A stretch of 64,000 bases of DNA from Branchiostoma belcheri (lineage: Eukaryota > Chordata > Leptocardii > Amphioxiformes > Branchiostomatidae), in NCBI RefSeq assembly GCF_001625305.1, contig NW_017803921.1, positions 2,105,295 through 2,169,294 of the forward strand, written 5' to 3'. This document shows positions 24,101 to 34,300 of the stretch, piece by piece (positions within the stretch are counted from its first letter, which is position 1; each line of letters opens with the position of its first letter). Position numbers and translations under genes: made by a program. The notes under the pieces were generated by a model, which saw only the letters and a program-made list of their open reading frames with translations, did no database searches and was not told where the DNA came from.

Positions 24101-27001
24101 CACAGGCAGCGCGTCGGAGCTGCGGCGGCTGTCGTCTGCGGGTGAGCTGAGCCGGCAGGACAGCCTGGCGGGGCTGTACGACAGCGTGTTTGGGGACAGC
24201 GCCCTGCTGGAGGAGGACAGCGTGGCCACGCCCATCTGGTGCCTGGGTTGCCATGACAACCTGGTGGTTGCCGGGTGCAGTAATGGCAGAATAGAGGTCA
24301 GAGGTCATACTTGTCTCTATCTTTTTAATTGTCTGTTTGCAGGCAATCTTGCTGGAAAGACGTAATGTCTAGAGTACCATACATATTATTTTCCTACAAT
24401 TTGTGTACTGTTGTTACTAGTATTAGTGCCAAAAATATTAAAACACAACTATTTTCATGACAATCAAAGCATGAATAAATGACAATATTCTATTCTTGGA
24501 TCATATTATGTCAATTATTTGTCAACAAAGAAAGTTTCGTGTACCATATATTATAATATATTTATCAGACATTGTGATACATAATGTTTCTACTCATTAC
24601 TGTGGAAAATGCTGATATTTTTTAAATATATTTCCATGTAGGTCTGGGATGGGTTGTCTGGGTCTTTGAAGTGTTATTACCATGAGTTTGCAGAAGGAGT
24701 GACGGCTCTTTGTTTTGTTAATAACAGGTAAGACAATGATGTTTATTATTTCATTGGGGTATGAGATCTTTGAATTCTTGTTGTTTAATGTCCAAAGTCC
24801 AAGTTTTTTTGCAATTATCAATGATGAATGATATAACTAAGTAGTATAATTTTTTTGAAAGAAACTTCAGACACCTACATAGTGATGTTGTTCTGACTTG
24901 CCTTTGTACAGAATTGTTGCATCTCGACTCAACGGCAGCTTAGATTTCCTCATCCTGGAGGCTCGAGGGGTGGTGTCAGCCTCCCCTCCATCCATGGTGC
25001 CTTCTGGGCCAATCAGAGGTAAGACATAGATACTCTAGCGGCAGTCTAGCCTTATCAGTGGGTTGATGATCCACTGTGTCTCCAATCTAGTAGAATCAGC
25101 AATTCTACTGGCAGAGAGGTCTATTGCTATAACTTAACATTGCCCAACATAGTATCCTGAAAGTCCAACATTCAGTCACATTACTGGTAGCTACTAGTAA
25201 TACCCTACTCATCATGTAATGTTGATACTGAACATGAATCAGCAGAGACTCCGATTGCAATCCCTACAGGCAGAGACTCTGATCGGAGTTTCAGTTGACA
25301 GAGACTACTAGATCAGAGTCTCTGCCCCAACATAAGTTTGTGTCTCTCTCCCTCCACTGTCTTTTATCCCATTGTAAACAAACTTGATAGTCAAAGAGCT
25401 TAATCTGTATTTTATTTTTCCCCAGGTCACAGAAGGAACCAATCACACGATGGCTTCATTGTCACAAGTTCGGACACGGTCTGCTGCGTCCGTCTGGCGC
25501 ACCACGTTCCCCACGCACACCAGCAGCCAATCAACGTGCTGCAGTCTTCCGCCGGCCGCGTGGTGACGGGAAGTCAGGACCACACCCTGAAGGTGTACCG
25601 ACTGGAGGACGCCCTGTGTCTGTATACACTACACGGCCACACGGATGGAGTCACTGCACTACATCTGGACAAGGTATGTGTAAAATCACAAGAAGTTGAC
25701 CACACTCATCCCGTTTGTGTCCCCAGACTCCCACAACGTAAGCTGCAGCCAGTGGCTCTCTGAAATAAGCTTAATTAACAAAATGTTCAAAAACTGACTT
25801 TTGAAGCAAAGTTTTAATTCTCTTCTTTGTTATATGTATATACCGGTATACATATATTGGTAATTACCAACTTAGATGAACCTTCATCCCCTTTTTGTGT
25901 CCCCAGACTCCCCCGTTAGCTGCGGCCAGTGGTTCTCTGGATGGGGATATCCGGCTGTGGGACATGCTGACCGGCTCGTGTGTCCACCACCTGACTGGAC
26001 ACGAGGGCGGCATCCTGTCCCTGACCTGCACCACCGGCCATGTCCTCAGCTCAGGCCAGGATGACCGCATCTGTGTGTGGGACCGGTCAAGAGGGGCCTT
26101 GCTCTACTCTATACAACAGGTACTGACCATTGAGAGTTTTCACTAATACCAGTAGCATCTATACCAGTATTTCAGTGGTCAGCAACCAAGCCATAAGACC
26201 GAGAGCTTGGGAGTTCAAATCCTGGTTGTTGTTGCCCACCCAACTTTGATGCTATTGGAAAGAGTTGCAGTTGTTTGGACAGGACATTAAGCCATGGTCC
26301 ACTGCCGAGACATTGTACTTGTTGGAAACAGCTAGGGTATAATGAACCTGTAAATGCTGAGTGAGAAAGAGAGAGAGTAGCGATGTAGGCTAATTACCTC
26401 TGTGAAGGAGGCCCTTCTCCAAGAATGGTACAATACATCTTTTCCCACTCTGAAATTTCTGTTACAACTGCATGGAGTTTTGTGTCCTACAGAGTCTTGT
26501 TTATTCTACTGCTTGGCCTAATTGTGATCAATGCATTTCTTTGTTTCTGCAGGATGTCGGCTGCAGCAGCACCATAGGTATTCTCAACAACAGTCTACTG
26601 GTCAGTGGGGGGCAGGTAAGGACCACTAACTGTTTTTACTGCTTGAATTTGTTCTTGTCTTGAAAACATAGACCAGTACATAATCTGAACACAGAGAAAT
26701 ATTCTGCCTGATATTTATGTTATGTGGTTGCTACAGCCTCCATGCATCAGCACACGATGCCAGCGGAAGATTTAATTCTATTGACTGATTGTTTGGTTGT
26801 TCCTATTTTTCCCACCAGGGTTGTCTGTATCTGTGGAACATTCTTCGCGGCGAGCACCTCAGAACGGTTCTTCTCGGAGACAACGACCAGTCACAGTTTG
26901 TACGTCAAGTTCAGGTCATCTACGGGTCATCAGTTATCTGTAACTATGGCAACCAACTACGAGTTGTGCACTTTCCTTCTGTCCTGGAGAAGGCCGAATG
27001 A
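12185..27001 (+). CDS. SCAP: SREBP cleavage-activating protein (SCAP), 26 coding exons
   Basis: Exons: 12185-12324, 13345-13501, 14318-14475, 14858-15075, 15330-15444, 16422-16524, 16787-16865, 17126-17252, 17845-17957, 18151-18245, 18377-18475, 18857-18995, 19118-19284, 19591-19907, 20252-20499, 20978-21159, 21847-21962, 22316-22658, 23335-23527, 24055-24296, 24642-24727, 24912-25018, 25426-25673, 25907-26119, 26553-26615, 26819-27001. They join in frame to 1416 residues (human about 1279). SCAP binds sterols and INSIG in the ER and escorts SREBP to the Golgi through COPII. The sterol-sensing domain spans roughly residues 297-468, with near-verbatim blocks such as [26 protein letters not shown] and [10 protein letters not shown]. 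The INSIG-contact YIYF reads YISF. The COPII motif MELADL reads IELSDL and is split by an exon junction. The luminal loop keeps LSFRHWP and the YNITLA sequon. The C-terminal WD40 region starts near residue 820. The ATG at 12185 gives [20 protein letters not shown], like the vertebrate N-terminus. Confidence 0.97.
12325..12365. repeat. tRNA-like B-box remnant (SINE scrap)
   Basis: GGTTCAAATCCC preceded by 'gggaggtcgtg' is a typical tRNA-derived SINE B-box context, right after the SCAP exon donor. No A box or tail was found. Confidence 0.35.
12657..12806 (+). repeat. 17-bp minisatellite carrying octamer motifs
   Basis: Nine units of about 17 bp start at 12657, 12674, 12691, 12708, 12725, 12742, 12759, 12776 and 12799 (the last after a 6-bp insertion). 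Six contain an exact ATTTGCAT octamer, the reverse complement of the POU/Oct site ATGCAAAT. It lies in the intron between the first two SCAP coding exons. Confidence 0.9.
13010..13175 (+). mobile_element. Non-LTR retrotransposon ORF2 3' fragment
   Basis: From 13010 the frame reads [20 protein letters not shown], then [16 protein letters not shown]. This is the classic C-terminal tail of LINE reverse-transcriptase ORFs (S-V-R-x-V-N-x-W/R-N-x-L-P ... V-N-x-F-K). A one-base insertion in the T run after VNNF breaks the frame, after which KSKTDN-like residues follow. It is a dead 5'-truncated LINE remnant in a SCAP intron; the clade (CR1/Jockey-like) is uncertain. Confidence 0.7.
15120..15290. repeat. 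Dispersed repeat, related to 4890-5075
   Basis: Contains 'ctctaatcattttgat...acctacacatctaccaagtttcatgacaatccatccatagcttcttgag', a widespread invertebrate repeat pattern. It lies in SCAP intron 4 and no coding content is seen. Confidence 0.4.
16219..16353. mobile_element. Small foldback element in SCAP intron 5
   Basis: GAATTAAACTGTTCT at 16219-16233 is matched by its reverse complement at 16339-16353, giving a roughly 135-bp inverted-repeat element. No clear target-site duplication was identified. Confidence 0.5.
17632..17652 (+). other. SCAP: Candidate 21-nt cassette micro-exon of SCAP
   Basis: A 21-nt segment is preceded by a pyrimidine tract ending in TTGTAG and followed by GTAAGT. It lies between exons 8 and 9. 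The upstream exon ends in phase 2 (GG) and the downstream exon starts with G, so inclusion is frame-neutral. It would add seven residues (SEANRTL) at the conserved NGG|EIFPY luminal turn of the sterol-sensing domain and would create an N-R-T sequon. Vertebrate SCAP has no insertion here. Confidence 0.4.
18328..18360 (+). repeat. Decoy copy of SCAP exon 11 acceptor and start
   Basis: 'CCAACAG|GAGTTCTTCATGTTG' duplicates the true 'CCACAG|GAGTTCTGCATGTT' that begins exon 11 at 18377, 49 bp downstream. If used as an acceptor it runs into TGA after ten codons in the SCAP frame. Confidence 0.8.
18598..18706. repeat. Dispersed repeat shared with the MLLT10 introns
   Basis: The inverse of 'cagcccctccaactgtg...tgctacataat...ccatggtaactggta' occurs here. 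The forward form is at 60755-60880, and a shorter piece is at 63089-63138. The family is not identified. Confidence 0.45.
19984..20245 (+). repeat. Tandem copies of the SCAP exon 15 acceptor region
   Basis: Four units beginning 'TTGAGCAGAATC' or similar start near 19984, 20056, 20156 and 20216. The last carries the true acceptor of exon 15 (20252). The second carries a full decoy acceptor plus exon start at 20094 (GTACATCAGCATCCTGCTC), closed by an in-frame TGA. The first has a weaker relic, 'ggtatatccgtattctccctcc'. Confidence 0.75.
21190..21262. repeat. Degenerate (GGAT)n tract
   Basis: ATGGATGGATGG-type tetranucleotide repeats directly downstream of the SCAP exon 16 donor. Confidence 0.85.
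21317..21846 (+). repeat. 59-bp minisatellite built from a splice acceptor and exon start
   Basis: Units begin (GATGTGGAGTG...) at 21376, 21435, 21493, 21552, 21611, 21670, 21729 and 21788, and the ninth is the real start of SCAP exon 17 at 21847. A partial unit precedes the first. Each unit is 58-59 bp and contains 'CCTATGTGTAG' (acceptor) followed by about 30 nt matching the exon 17 start (DVECMCSDG). In the SCAP frame every upstream unit meets TGA about 12 codons in, so only the last acceptor yields a full protein. Confidence 0.92.
22850..23223. mobile_element. Harbinger-like MITE, family 1 (copy A)
   Basis: 33-bp perfect terminal inverted repeats begin GGCCACACCAATTTAATTTG. They are flanked by a TAA target-site duplication (22847-22849 and 23224-23226). 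A 3-bp TWA-type duplication with GG-starting ends is the pattern of PIF/Harbinger elements. There is no transposase. The 374-bp element lies in SCAP intron 18. Confidence 0.88.
25707..25763 (+). repeat. Decoy copy of SCAP exon 24 acceptor and start
   Basis: 'GTGTCCCCAG|ACTCCCACAACG' at 25717-25738 copies the true 'GTGTCCCCAG|ACTCCCCCG' at exon 24 (25907), 180 bp downstream. Similarity continues through AGCTGC.GCCAGTGG.TCTCTG. Used as an exon it would stop at TAA after four codons. Confidence 0.85.
26175..26345 (+). repeat. Probable tRNA-derived SINE in SCAP intron 24
   Basis: GAGAGCTTGGGAGTTCAAATCCTGG contains a good B-box (GTTCAAATCC). It is followed by the '...ggacattaagccatggtcc...' body common in invertebrate SINEs. 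The A box is degenerate. Confidence 0.5.
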
Positions 27002-27828
27002 ACGAGAGATTTTGTCCTGAAGGTTTCGGATGTTTTGTCTCACCAAACATGTTTTGACTTGAAGGACAACATAACATAACATTACCACTACAGTATGACG
27101 TCAACTCTTATAATTTCAGCAGGTCTCCAAGACACCTGGTGTAATTATGAGAGTTAACATCGTCACACTTCTGATATATCCATGCTGTTGTGGTAGGAAA
27201 GTTATGATGTGAGTGGAAGGAATTTAAAAAAAACATTCCTGCTTCTGCACCATTTTAAGGATCCCTGTTTGAAACTGTCCGTATATGATATATATGCAAT
27301 GATCATATCCAACCTGTTTTGAAGCTGACTTTATCAATTGTCTGGTTGGTTGCTGACTCATATTCATCTCCAAGCAGATCTGTTGGTGACAGACATTTTT
27401 GGAAAAAAATCAAAGCCCTGTATCATTCCTAAGTGCAGGAATAGTCTGACTTGGAAAGAATTTTGTCAGAATACTTCTCAATCTTTAGTAGGCACCAATT
27501 AAACCCAAATGTTGAGATTTGTAGATCAAAATTCAAGGAATTATTTTTAAGTTATTTTCGTACTTCAGTATTTCTATCAATGAAAGAGAGGTTGGTTTAT
27601 TTTCTACTTTTGACTTTGTGAATGTATAATAAGACAATCATGTTTTTGTTGAAGTTCTTTAAGTTATTTTTTCACTTTTTCTAATGACACAGATTATGAT
27701 ATTTCACTGATTTTTGAAATTTGTAAAATTGTTACTAAAAGGTTCTATGTAAAATTGTACATAATATTTGTATTCAATGAATTGTGCTTAATTGAAGGCA
27801 TGTTAATTGATATTAATTAAGCAATAAA
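27002..27828 (+). terminator. SCAP: SCAP 3' UTR with poly(A) signal
   Basis: AT-rich non-coding sequence follows the stop at 26999-27001. AATAAA lies at 27823-27828, giving a UTR of about 850 nt. A piece resembling MITE family 3 ('tctccaagcagatc') lies at about 27370. Confidence 0.65.
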
Positions 27829-27849
27829 CTGTTGGGATTCTTTAATTGC

Positions 27850-29018
27850 CAATCATAAAAGCATATGCAATCTACTGAATATCCTTTGTATAGACAAATG
27901 GAAGTTAGTGGCAATATGTTTAGACCTTCCACTGTTAATTCTGTTAACTGTGAGAGAAATTATTGTAGTTCATAGTTGATTAGAATAATTGTAGCCTGGT
28001 ATTGATGTCGTTCCATCTGATTCGCAGATAAAAAAATCTGTGTCACTGAAAATAAACCAAGGTGGCTAAAAATGATCTTGTCTCGAATTCCTGTAATTAA
28101 AATCATCTTTATTGCGGTTGTGGATCTCTAGGTTTTCATCTCTTTTTTCTTTCCCCCCAACTAGATGTGAATTTTCCTGCAATGATGATTTAAGCTGTTT
28201 GGTGGCGCTATTTTGGAATGTCCTTGATACCATTTTCTACCACCATGATGATACTAATGACATTGTAACTCTTATTGCCATCAAGGCAATCAGAGATAGC
28301 AGACTTCACTCCAGGCAGTACATTGACAAAATACAGTCTACACACACAGACACACACATTAAACATACGTTTTGAGATTAGAGTAAATTATATAACCACA
28401 ATTATGCTACCCCATCCTGTGGGCACCTTTCCAGACATTACTTATGTCCTGTTAAGGCCATGCATGAATAATTTAGAGACTGGTGATGCAATGTCTGTCT
28501 GGCACAAACTCGTGATTCACAGCAGCTTCTCTTATTTAGATCTGAGCGACATTTGATATACTGTACATTCATTTAACTTTGATGTTATGTAATATCACAA
28601 CGTGTTCATTAAGGTTTTGAGATAAGAAAACTCAACGAATTAAACTATGACTATATTGCTGACAGAAAATCTCCAATACAAGCAGATTTTTTTGGCTTCA
28701 GCTTATTTTTAATGTGTTTTTGTCGGGATTTCTTTTTTAAATTTTGCAGTGGTATATTTACGTGGTAACTCCCTGGCAAATGGATACTGTATTGGCAATT
28801 TGAAAAACTGCCTTTGAAGCCACCAAGATCTGCTAGGAGATTTAAAAATCTGTATTAATTATTATCTGCAGTTGGGCTGGGGCCACCGCAAAAACCGTGG
28901 ACATAGAACCGCCGCAAATATTACATTATTCACGGTGCTTCACAGTCAGTTCGAGGTTGCAAGTTCAAGGGAAGTCAAGTTGGTACATGAGGGAATGCCG
29001 ATCAACCTAGCATCTGTT
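27850..29018. other. Intergenic DNA between SCAP and RETSAT-1, left part
   Basis: AT-rich, with no gene recognised. At 28952-29012 lies a block containing 'caagggaagtcaagtt' and 'gtacatgagggaatgccgat' that recurs at 29272-29332, a direct repeat about 320 bp apart. Confidence 0.5.
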
Positions 29019-29160
29019 AGGCTTCGGGAGCGGCTGGAAAGAGTAGAAATTGGCCAAACAATAGACAGATAACATGCCAGGGGAGTTGGTCCGCTATAAA
29101 AGAGCGGCAAACTGCACTCCCCTGACCATTTGGCCACTTCTGGAGTCTGGTAGAGGCTAT
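29019..29160. mobile_element. Foldback MITE family 2
   Basis: The left arm is 'ggcttcgggagcggctggaaagagtagaaattggcc' and the centre includes 'ccaggggagttggtccgc'. The right arm inverts back to 'tctggtagaggcta'. The same plan occurs at 31587, 34133, 40144, 45770, 47639 and 51783. Confidence 0.7.
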
Positions 29161-29349
29161 AATCCACTGGAACACAAAGCAAGACTACCGAGGTTAGCAA
29201 TGGACCACCACTGATATTTATATATGATCGGATATTTATAAATGGTTGACGGTGCCTTAGTTTCAGTTGGTGGTTGAGAGGTCAAGGCAAGGGTCAAGGG
29301 AAGTCAAGTTCGTACATGAGGGAATGCCGATTAACCGCTGGGACACAAT

Positions 29350-30240
29350 GTAGCCTCCCTTGCAGGCTTTTTTGAACGGCTGTATTTATTTGGGGGCGTG
29401 AGTGCTGATACGCGAGTTTTAAGACTAAGGTTCTCCAATGCACCAGATGGAGTTACGGGACCAGCTATGCCGCGGTGGGAGTTTTGCCTCTTTGGTGCAT
29501 TGGAGAACCGGTGTGAAAAAAAAACTCGACGGCATGGGAGTATTGTACTAGGAGTATTGCGGCCGGGCCCAGTTTGTTTGGGGCAGGGCTTCCCTCTTGC
29601 AGTCCATCGCAGCAGTTGTAATTACTGCGCCGCCCAGAGCTAATTGAACCCCCGCTGTGTTGAAGCCCCTAACGTGCCGGCTGGGCGTGAGGACACGTGT
29701 TTAATGACGCGGTAGAGATCACCAAGCTGCAGATCGTCTGACAAGACGACAAGGGCCCAAGAGAGATCATCACGGCCTAGCATTCACCAGGTAAAATAAA
29801 TCCCCCATAACCTCAAAAACAATCGCCTACCCACGGCGCACCTCGAAAAATTATAAACGCCGCCGCTCCAAGAAGTCTGTGAAGAGCCATTAACGCATCG
29901 GACGTTATATGCCGTTGCGATACCATCACTTTCAGTATTTGCGATGTAATCCCGATATAGCCTTCATAGCAGGTCCTTTGGTTAGTCTTGTGATGATAAC
30001 GCATTTTTCAGTAACAAACGCGTGCGGTATTGGCCTGCTATCTAGCCTAATCATCGCATTATCAATTCTCGTGGCCAGCGGGACTCCCGTTCTCCTCCTC
30101 TGAACCAGACACCCTCGGGAGTTAGCTATCAGCCATATTTGGCCAATGTCTTCTGTTCTTCGCACCCCTAAAGAGCCTTGGTGGAGACTTTCCAATAAGT
30201 AACCTCCTTGCTTTCACACTGAAACAGCTGGGAGTCACCC
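29350..30240. other. GC/CpG-rich unassigned stretch with a 17-bp inverted repeat
   Basis: Base composition differs from the surrounding AT-rich DNA. GGTTCTCCAATGCACCA at 29429-29445 is perfectly inverted at 29493-29509 around a 47-nt loop. Frames here are short and no known protein or structural RNA was recognised. It may be a mobile element or a distal regulatory block. Confidence 0.4.
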
Positions 30241-30339
30241 CACTGTGCACATGTCAATAAAAAGCACCAGGGGGTAACTCTGTCTTAGCTGTATAGTGGT
30301 AGTGATCGCCCCCGGATTTATACAAATTACGTTTGATAA

Positions 30340-30455
30340 TTATTTCTAAAAGCTGATTACGAATCACGAGGCTTGAATTGCGTATTGCGCTGATTTTGGG
30401 GAGGAATTGTGAAGATCACGCCTTACGAAAAGGGCACCCAGGGGCCCCTTTGACG
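30340..30455. repeat. Dispersed repeat shared with RETSAT-2 intron 1
   Basis: 'gctgattacgaatcac', 'gattttgggga' and 'cgccttacgaaaag' reappear in inverse orientation at about 50530-50700. It lies upstream of RETSAT-1. Confidence 0.55.
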
Positions 30456-30805
30456 AACCGGGTTTTCGCAGAGTGGCTTTACTACAAACATGTCGCGTAA
30501 ACGTCAAATAGTTTCGTCTTTTCGTCATTTGCACAACTGTTTGCCGATCTATATATCGATTAACACCAGTTTTGCAAGGAGCGGCTCATTCTCAGAAAGA
30601 CCCTCATTGATTGGTACACGTTAATAGTCTTCACCATAATACCCGTACGCGTTGCCTTTATAATAAATGTTAGTTTTTGTTCTTATTTACATTTGTATTT
30701 ATATGTGAGCTTCTCATTAAAAAATGGCTGAAAAAATAAAGGTTGGGGTGGAAAATTGGTGCATTTTCTCTTGAGCTCTGTCCCTCTGTCTCTCCCTCCC
30801 TCTCC

Positions 30806-30850
30806 ATCTTCCTCTCTCTCTCTCTCTCTCNNNNNNNNNNNNNNNNNNNN

Positions 30851-30929
<79 letters not shown>

Positions 30930-30934
30930 TCTCC
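30806..30934. repeat. (CT)n microsatellite interrupted by an assembly gap
   Basis: CT dinucleotide run on both sides of 20 N (30831-30850). The true length is unknown because the gap lies in the repeat. Confidence 0.95.
30831..30850. other. Assembly gap (20 N)
   Basis: N run inside the CT repeat. Confidence 1.
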
Positions 30935-31005
30935 CGGGACGCCGGGAATCGAACCCGGGCAGACAGTTTACGACACCAGCGCGCTAATCCAAGGTCCGGA
31001 CTCGT
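30935..31005 (-). repeat. tRNA-derived SINE head
   Basis: Read on the minus strand it contains GGTTCGATTCCCGG (a perfect B-box and T-arm) after 'ttagcgcgctggtgtcg', followed by a (GA)n tail. The acceptor stem does not pair, so this is not a functional tRNA. Short ORFs across it with GIEPG/GNRTRA peptides are the usual SINE artefact. Confidence 0.65.
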
Positions 31006-31324
31006 CAGACGAGTCAGCTGACAAGGATTTTTTGTTGTTAGCACTTAAAACACCAATTGTTACAGGTGACCGGACTTTTACAGATGACCGGAACATACAA
31101 ACATACGGAGGGATAATATTGAAGGGAGCTTGAATAACTGATTTTGCGTGTACGACGGACAAGACAATTAAGTTTAAATTGTCGGTGATATTTACATGTG
31201 TGTAAAGACGTGTTGGGGTGGCTCAACGCTCCCGACGGGGGGTTACCTTCCACCCCCTGGGGATGACATTGACTAGTGCCGCTGCTGAATAAATCAATGC
31301 AGCGGTGACATCCTCGCAGAAAAC

Positions 31325-34300
31325 ATGGCGGTGGTTGGGAAGATCCTCGCAGCTCTAGCCGCTGCCGACGTCGGGACCTCGGCGTGGTTCGCGGCGGGCT
31401 TCCTCGGCGTTCTCACCGCCTACATCGTCTGGAAGTTCCGGAGCGAGAAAAGCCCATTTGCCGAGGACTGCGCCCGGCCGCCCGCCCCGCTAGTCACCGA
31501 CCAAGGCGCACGGGATAAAGTCCTCAAACAAGGTAGGGATATTTAGCCTCTACCTGGCTTCATAATCGGGTGTAAAGAGTAGTAAAATAATATATTGGCC
31601 AAATAGACGGATACTAATACGCCTGGGGAGTTGGTCCGCAGAAGGAGTACAGTTTGCCGCTCTCTAGCCAATTTCTGCTCTTTATTTGCAGAATCTTCTA
31701 AAGCCTGGTGGAGGCTAGAGAAATGTGCGTCAATTCTGTCAATTCCTACCGTAGTCTAGATGCCACAGGAAGATAATATTTATCGTAACACAAGCGTTGT
31801 TATTATTTACGTAAACCCTTAAACATTTTTTCTTGTTTTCTTTAACAACACGATTTTTTTCAGAACAATAAATAAATGCTTTGTGCTGATGACAGATGTG
31901 GGCCTATGCTCATTTAGCATTAGAAAGGGGACGGTACATTGTTCACTACCGGTTCCCTTGGGGGACCGTACATTATATTTTATGAATGACCTTTGTCTGT
32001 TTCTCAAGTTACCTGGGATTTGATGTATTCCGAAAAGGCTATATTTTACAATAATTCAAATGATATATGGGGGTTAAATAGTAAATGCAAAAATGTCTTG
32101 ATACTGTAAATATTGAAACATATTTGCTGTGGTTTTATTTTAGTGGTTTTTGTGGTGTCCTTGCCACCGCAAAATCATGACACCACAAAAATTATTAGCA
32201 TTTCCTTTGTATCAATATATTACTACAGAATTGTTCCAGCAGTAAAATTTGAACATAATGTGAAAACCTGCTTCTTTGGATGCAAATCTGGGATGCAAAT
32301 TAATGAATTTACGGTAGCTGACAGGCAAATTTTCCTAACTGCTCGTTTCTGGTCCAGAGAGATTTGAAACACAATAGAAGATTTAGTGTTTTTATCTAGA
32401 GTTGGGCAGATAGCTGAAGCATGCAGTCAGGAGGTCATACATTACAGACAAGAAATCAGCGAGTCTATTTCCGGCTGTCTGCTTGATTCAGTACATATGG
32501 GGCTGAAAAAATACGAAATCTGAAATTTTCTGACTTGAATCTAAAGGACAAATTAGGGCAAGAAATAACTGAAATATTGTTTGTGCTGATGAAAAAAATC
32601 AAGGGCTCGACAAGCTTAGTCAAAGCAAGGAGCGCAAAAGTATAATTTAGTTGAATTTCAGCTTACAAATAATCTTGTTGACACTCAGTCTTGAACAAAA
32701 ACAAATTTATGCCCTTAATTAAGGTGGAGGTGGTTATAAGAGGAGGTCATTAAAAACTACCCTTAGGCCACACCAATTTAATTTCTTGGTTAACGGATTT
32801 TTCTACAAAAATAATGGAGCGGGCGGGCAAAAAAAATAAAAAAATAAAAACAGGCCTAGGCATACTATTATGGCCCAAAATGGTACGATAGGAGCCATGA
32901 AGTCAACACACCAGGCTGGTTCAAAATTTTAACAATGAATTTTGAATTTTAATGATACTACTGCATTGAAAGATGGAATGACTGTAACAAGTGGTAAGAA
33001 AAGGACTGTTTTCAACTGTTCAGGGCAAAATATGAACATTTTGCAGTTGATTCTGAATTTTTATTTTTATTTGCAAATCAGAAAAAAATGAAGCGGCGAA
33101 TCCGTTAACCAAGAAATTAAATTGGTGTGGCCTTACTACCTCATTCACAGGATTTGCTGTTAAGAAAGTTCCGGAGAGCCTGGATGCCATCGTGATCGGT
33201 AGCGGGATCGGCGGGTTGGGGACGGCCGCCATCCTGGCGAAGGCGGGGAAGAAGGTTCTGGTTCTGGAGCAGCACGACCAGGCCGGCGGCTGCTGCCATA
33301 CGTTCATCGACAAGGGCTTCGAGTTCGACGTCGGTAAGTATCATCATCATCAGACCTCCTCTTTAAGATTTGTGGCAAACAAAATCCCACAAAAGAACCT
33401 TCTTATGGGCCATTGTAAAGCTCTGGGACCCTCTAATAGGACATTGTTACTCTAAAGGACAGACATAAATTTTTAAATCTATGTCTTAAAAGACGTGTAA
33501 ACTGCCACCAGGTATTCGACAGCATCCTTGAGACAGTGGCCAAGCTGAGACTGGGCATTGCATAGAAAATAAAAATTTAGCCTCCAGAACATGCCCTTCT
33601 AAATTACTGGTAGCTTCTGTTTCAATGAGTTTCTTTAGTGTTTGGACAACCAGTCCTTATCTCCATGTCCAGAGACTCCTGGCCACAAGTACATAGCAGG
33701 ATGTAATCACCTTGGAAATTACATTTTGCTGCAGATGGGACTGCGGGAGAATGCACAAATATCGCTTCGGTCAATCGCAAGAGCTAGCCCTATAGCCTTT
33801 TGCTATTTCGGTAGCCCTGGCAATGATTTCATACAGCATTGATTCATACAAACAATTCAAATCCTTCCCATACCTTTCAGTGTGTACAGCAGTGCCTATC
33901 TTGTCTCATAGCCCTTGGGCCAAACATGCGTGCAAGCACCTTGTGTACTTTTCATCATGCTAACCACAAAGTGTAACATTTTTCCAGGCATCCACTACGT
34001 GGGTGAGGTCTGTAACCGTCTTCCTAACCAGGTGATCAGCGAGCAGATCACAGAGGGCCAGCTGCAGTGGGAGGAGATGGACGAGGAATACGACACCGTT
34101 GCGCTCGGAGCCTTCGACAAGGTGCGATCGCTTCTACCAGGCTTCAGAGGCGGCTGGAAAGAGTTTAAGAACTTCGCCAAATACACAGATAGTGTGCCGG
34201 GTAGTTGATCCGCTATAGTAGTACAGATTTCTACTCTTTCCTGCTCAATTGGAGTTTGCAAATTTTTAAGATATTAGATATTAACTAGAAGACAGTCAGA

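Noticed and set aside
29277-29302. Retinoic acid response element upstream of RETSAT-1
   Set aside because: Two half-sites are visible but their spacing (6) is not a standard DR1, DR2 or DR5, and the block is a repeated sequence.
30935-31005. tRNA gene
   Set aside because: A good B-box and T-arm, but no matching acceptor stem or convincing A box, and a GA tail typical of SINEs.
30670-31133. Ser-Leu and Glu-Arg repeat ORFs beside the gap
   Set aside because: CT/GA dinucleotide repeat plus a SINE head; coding is spurious.
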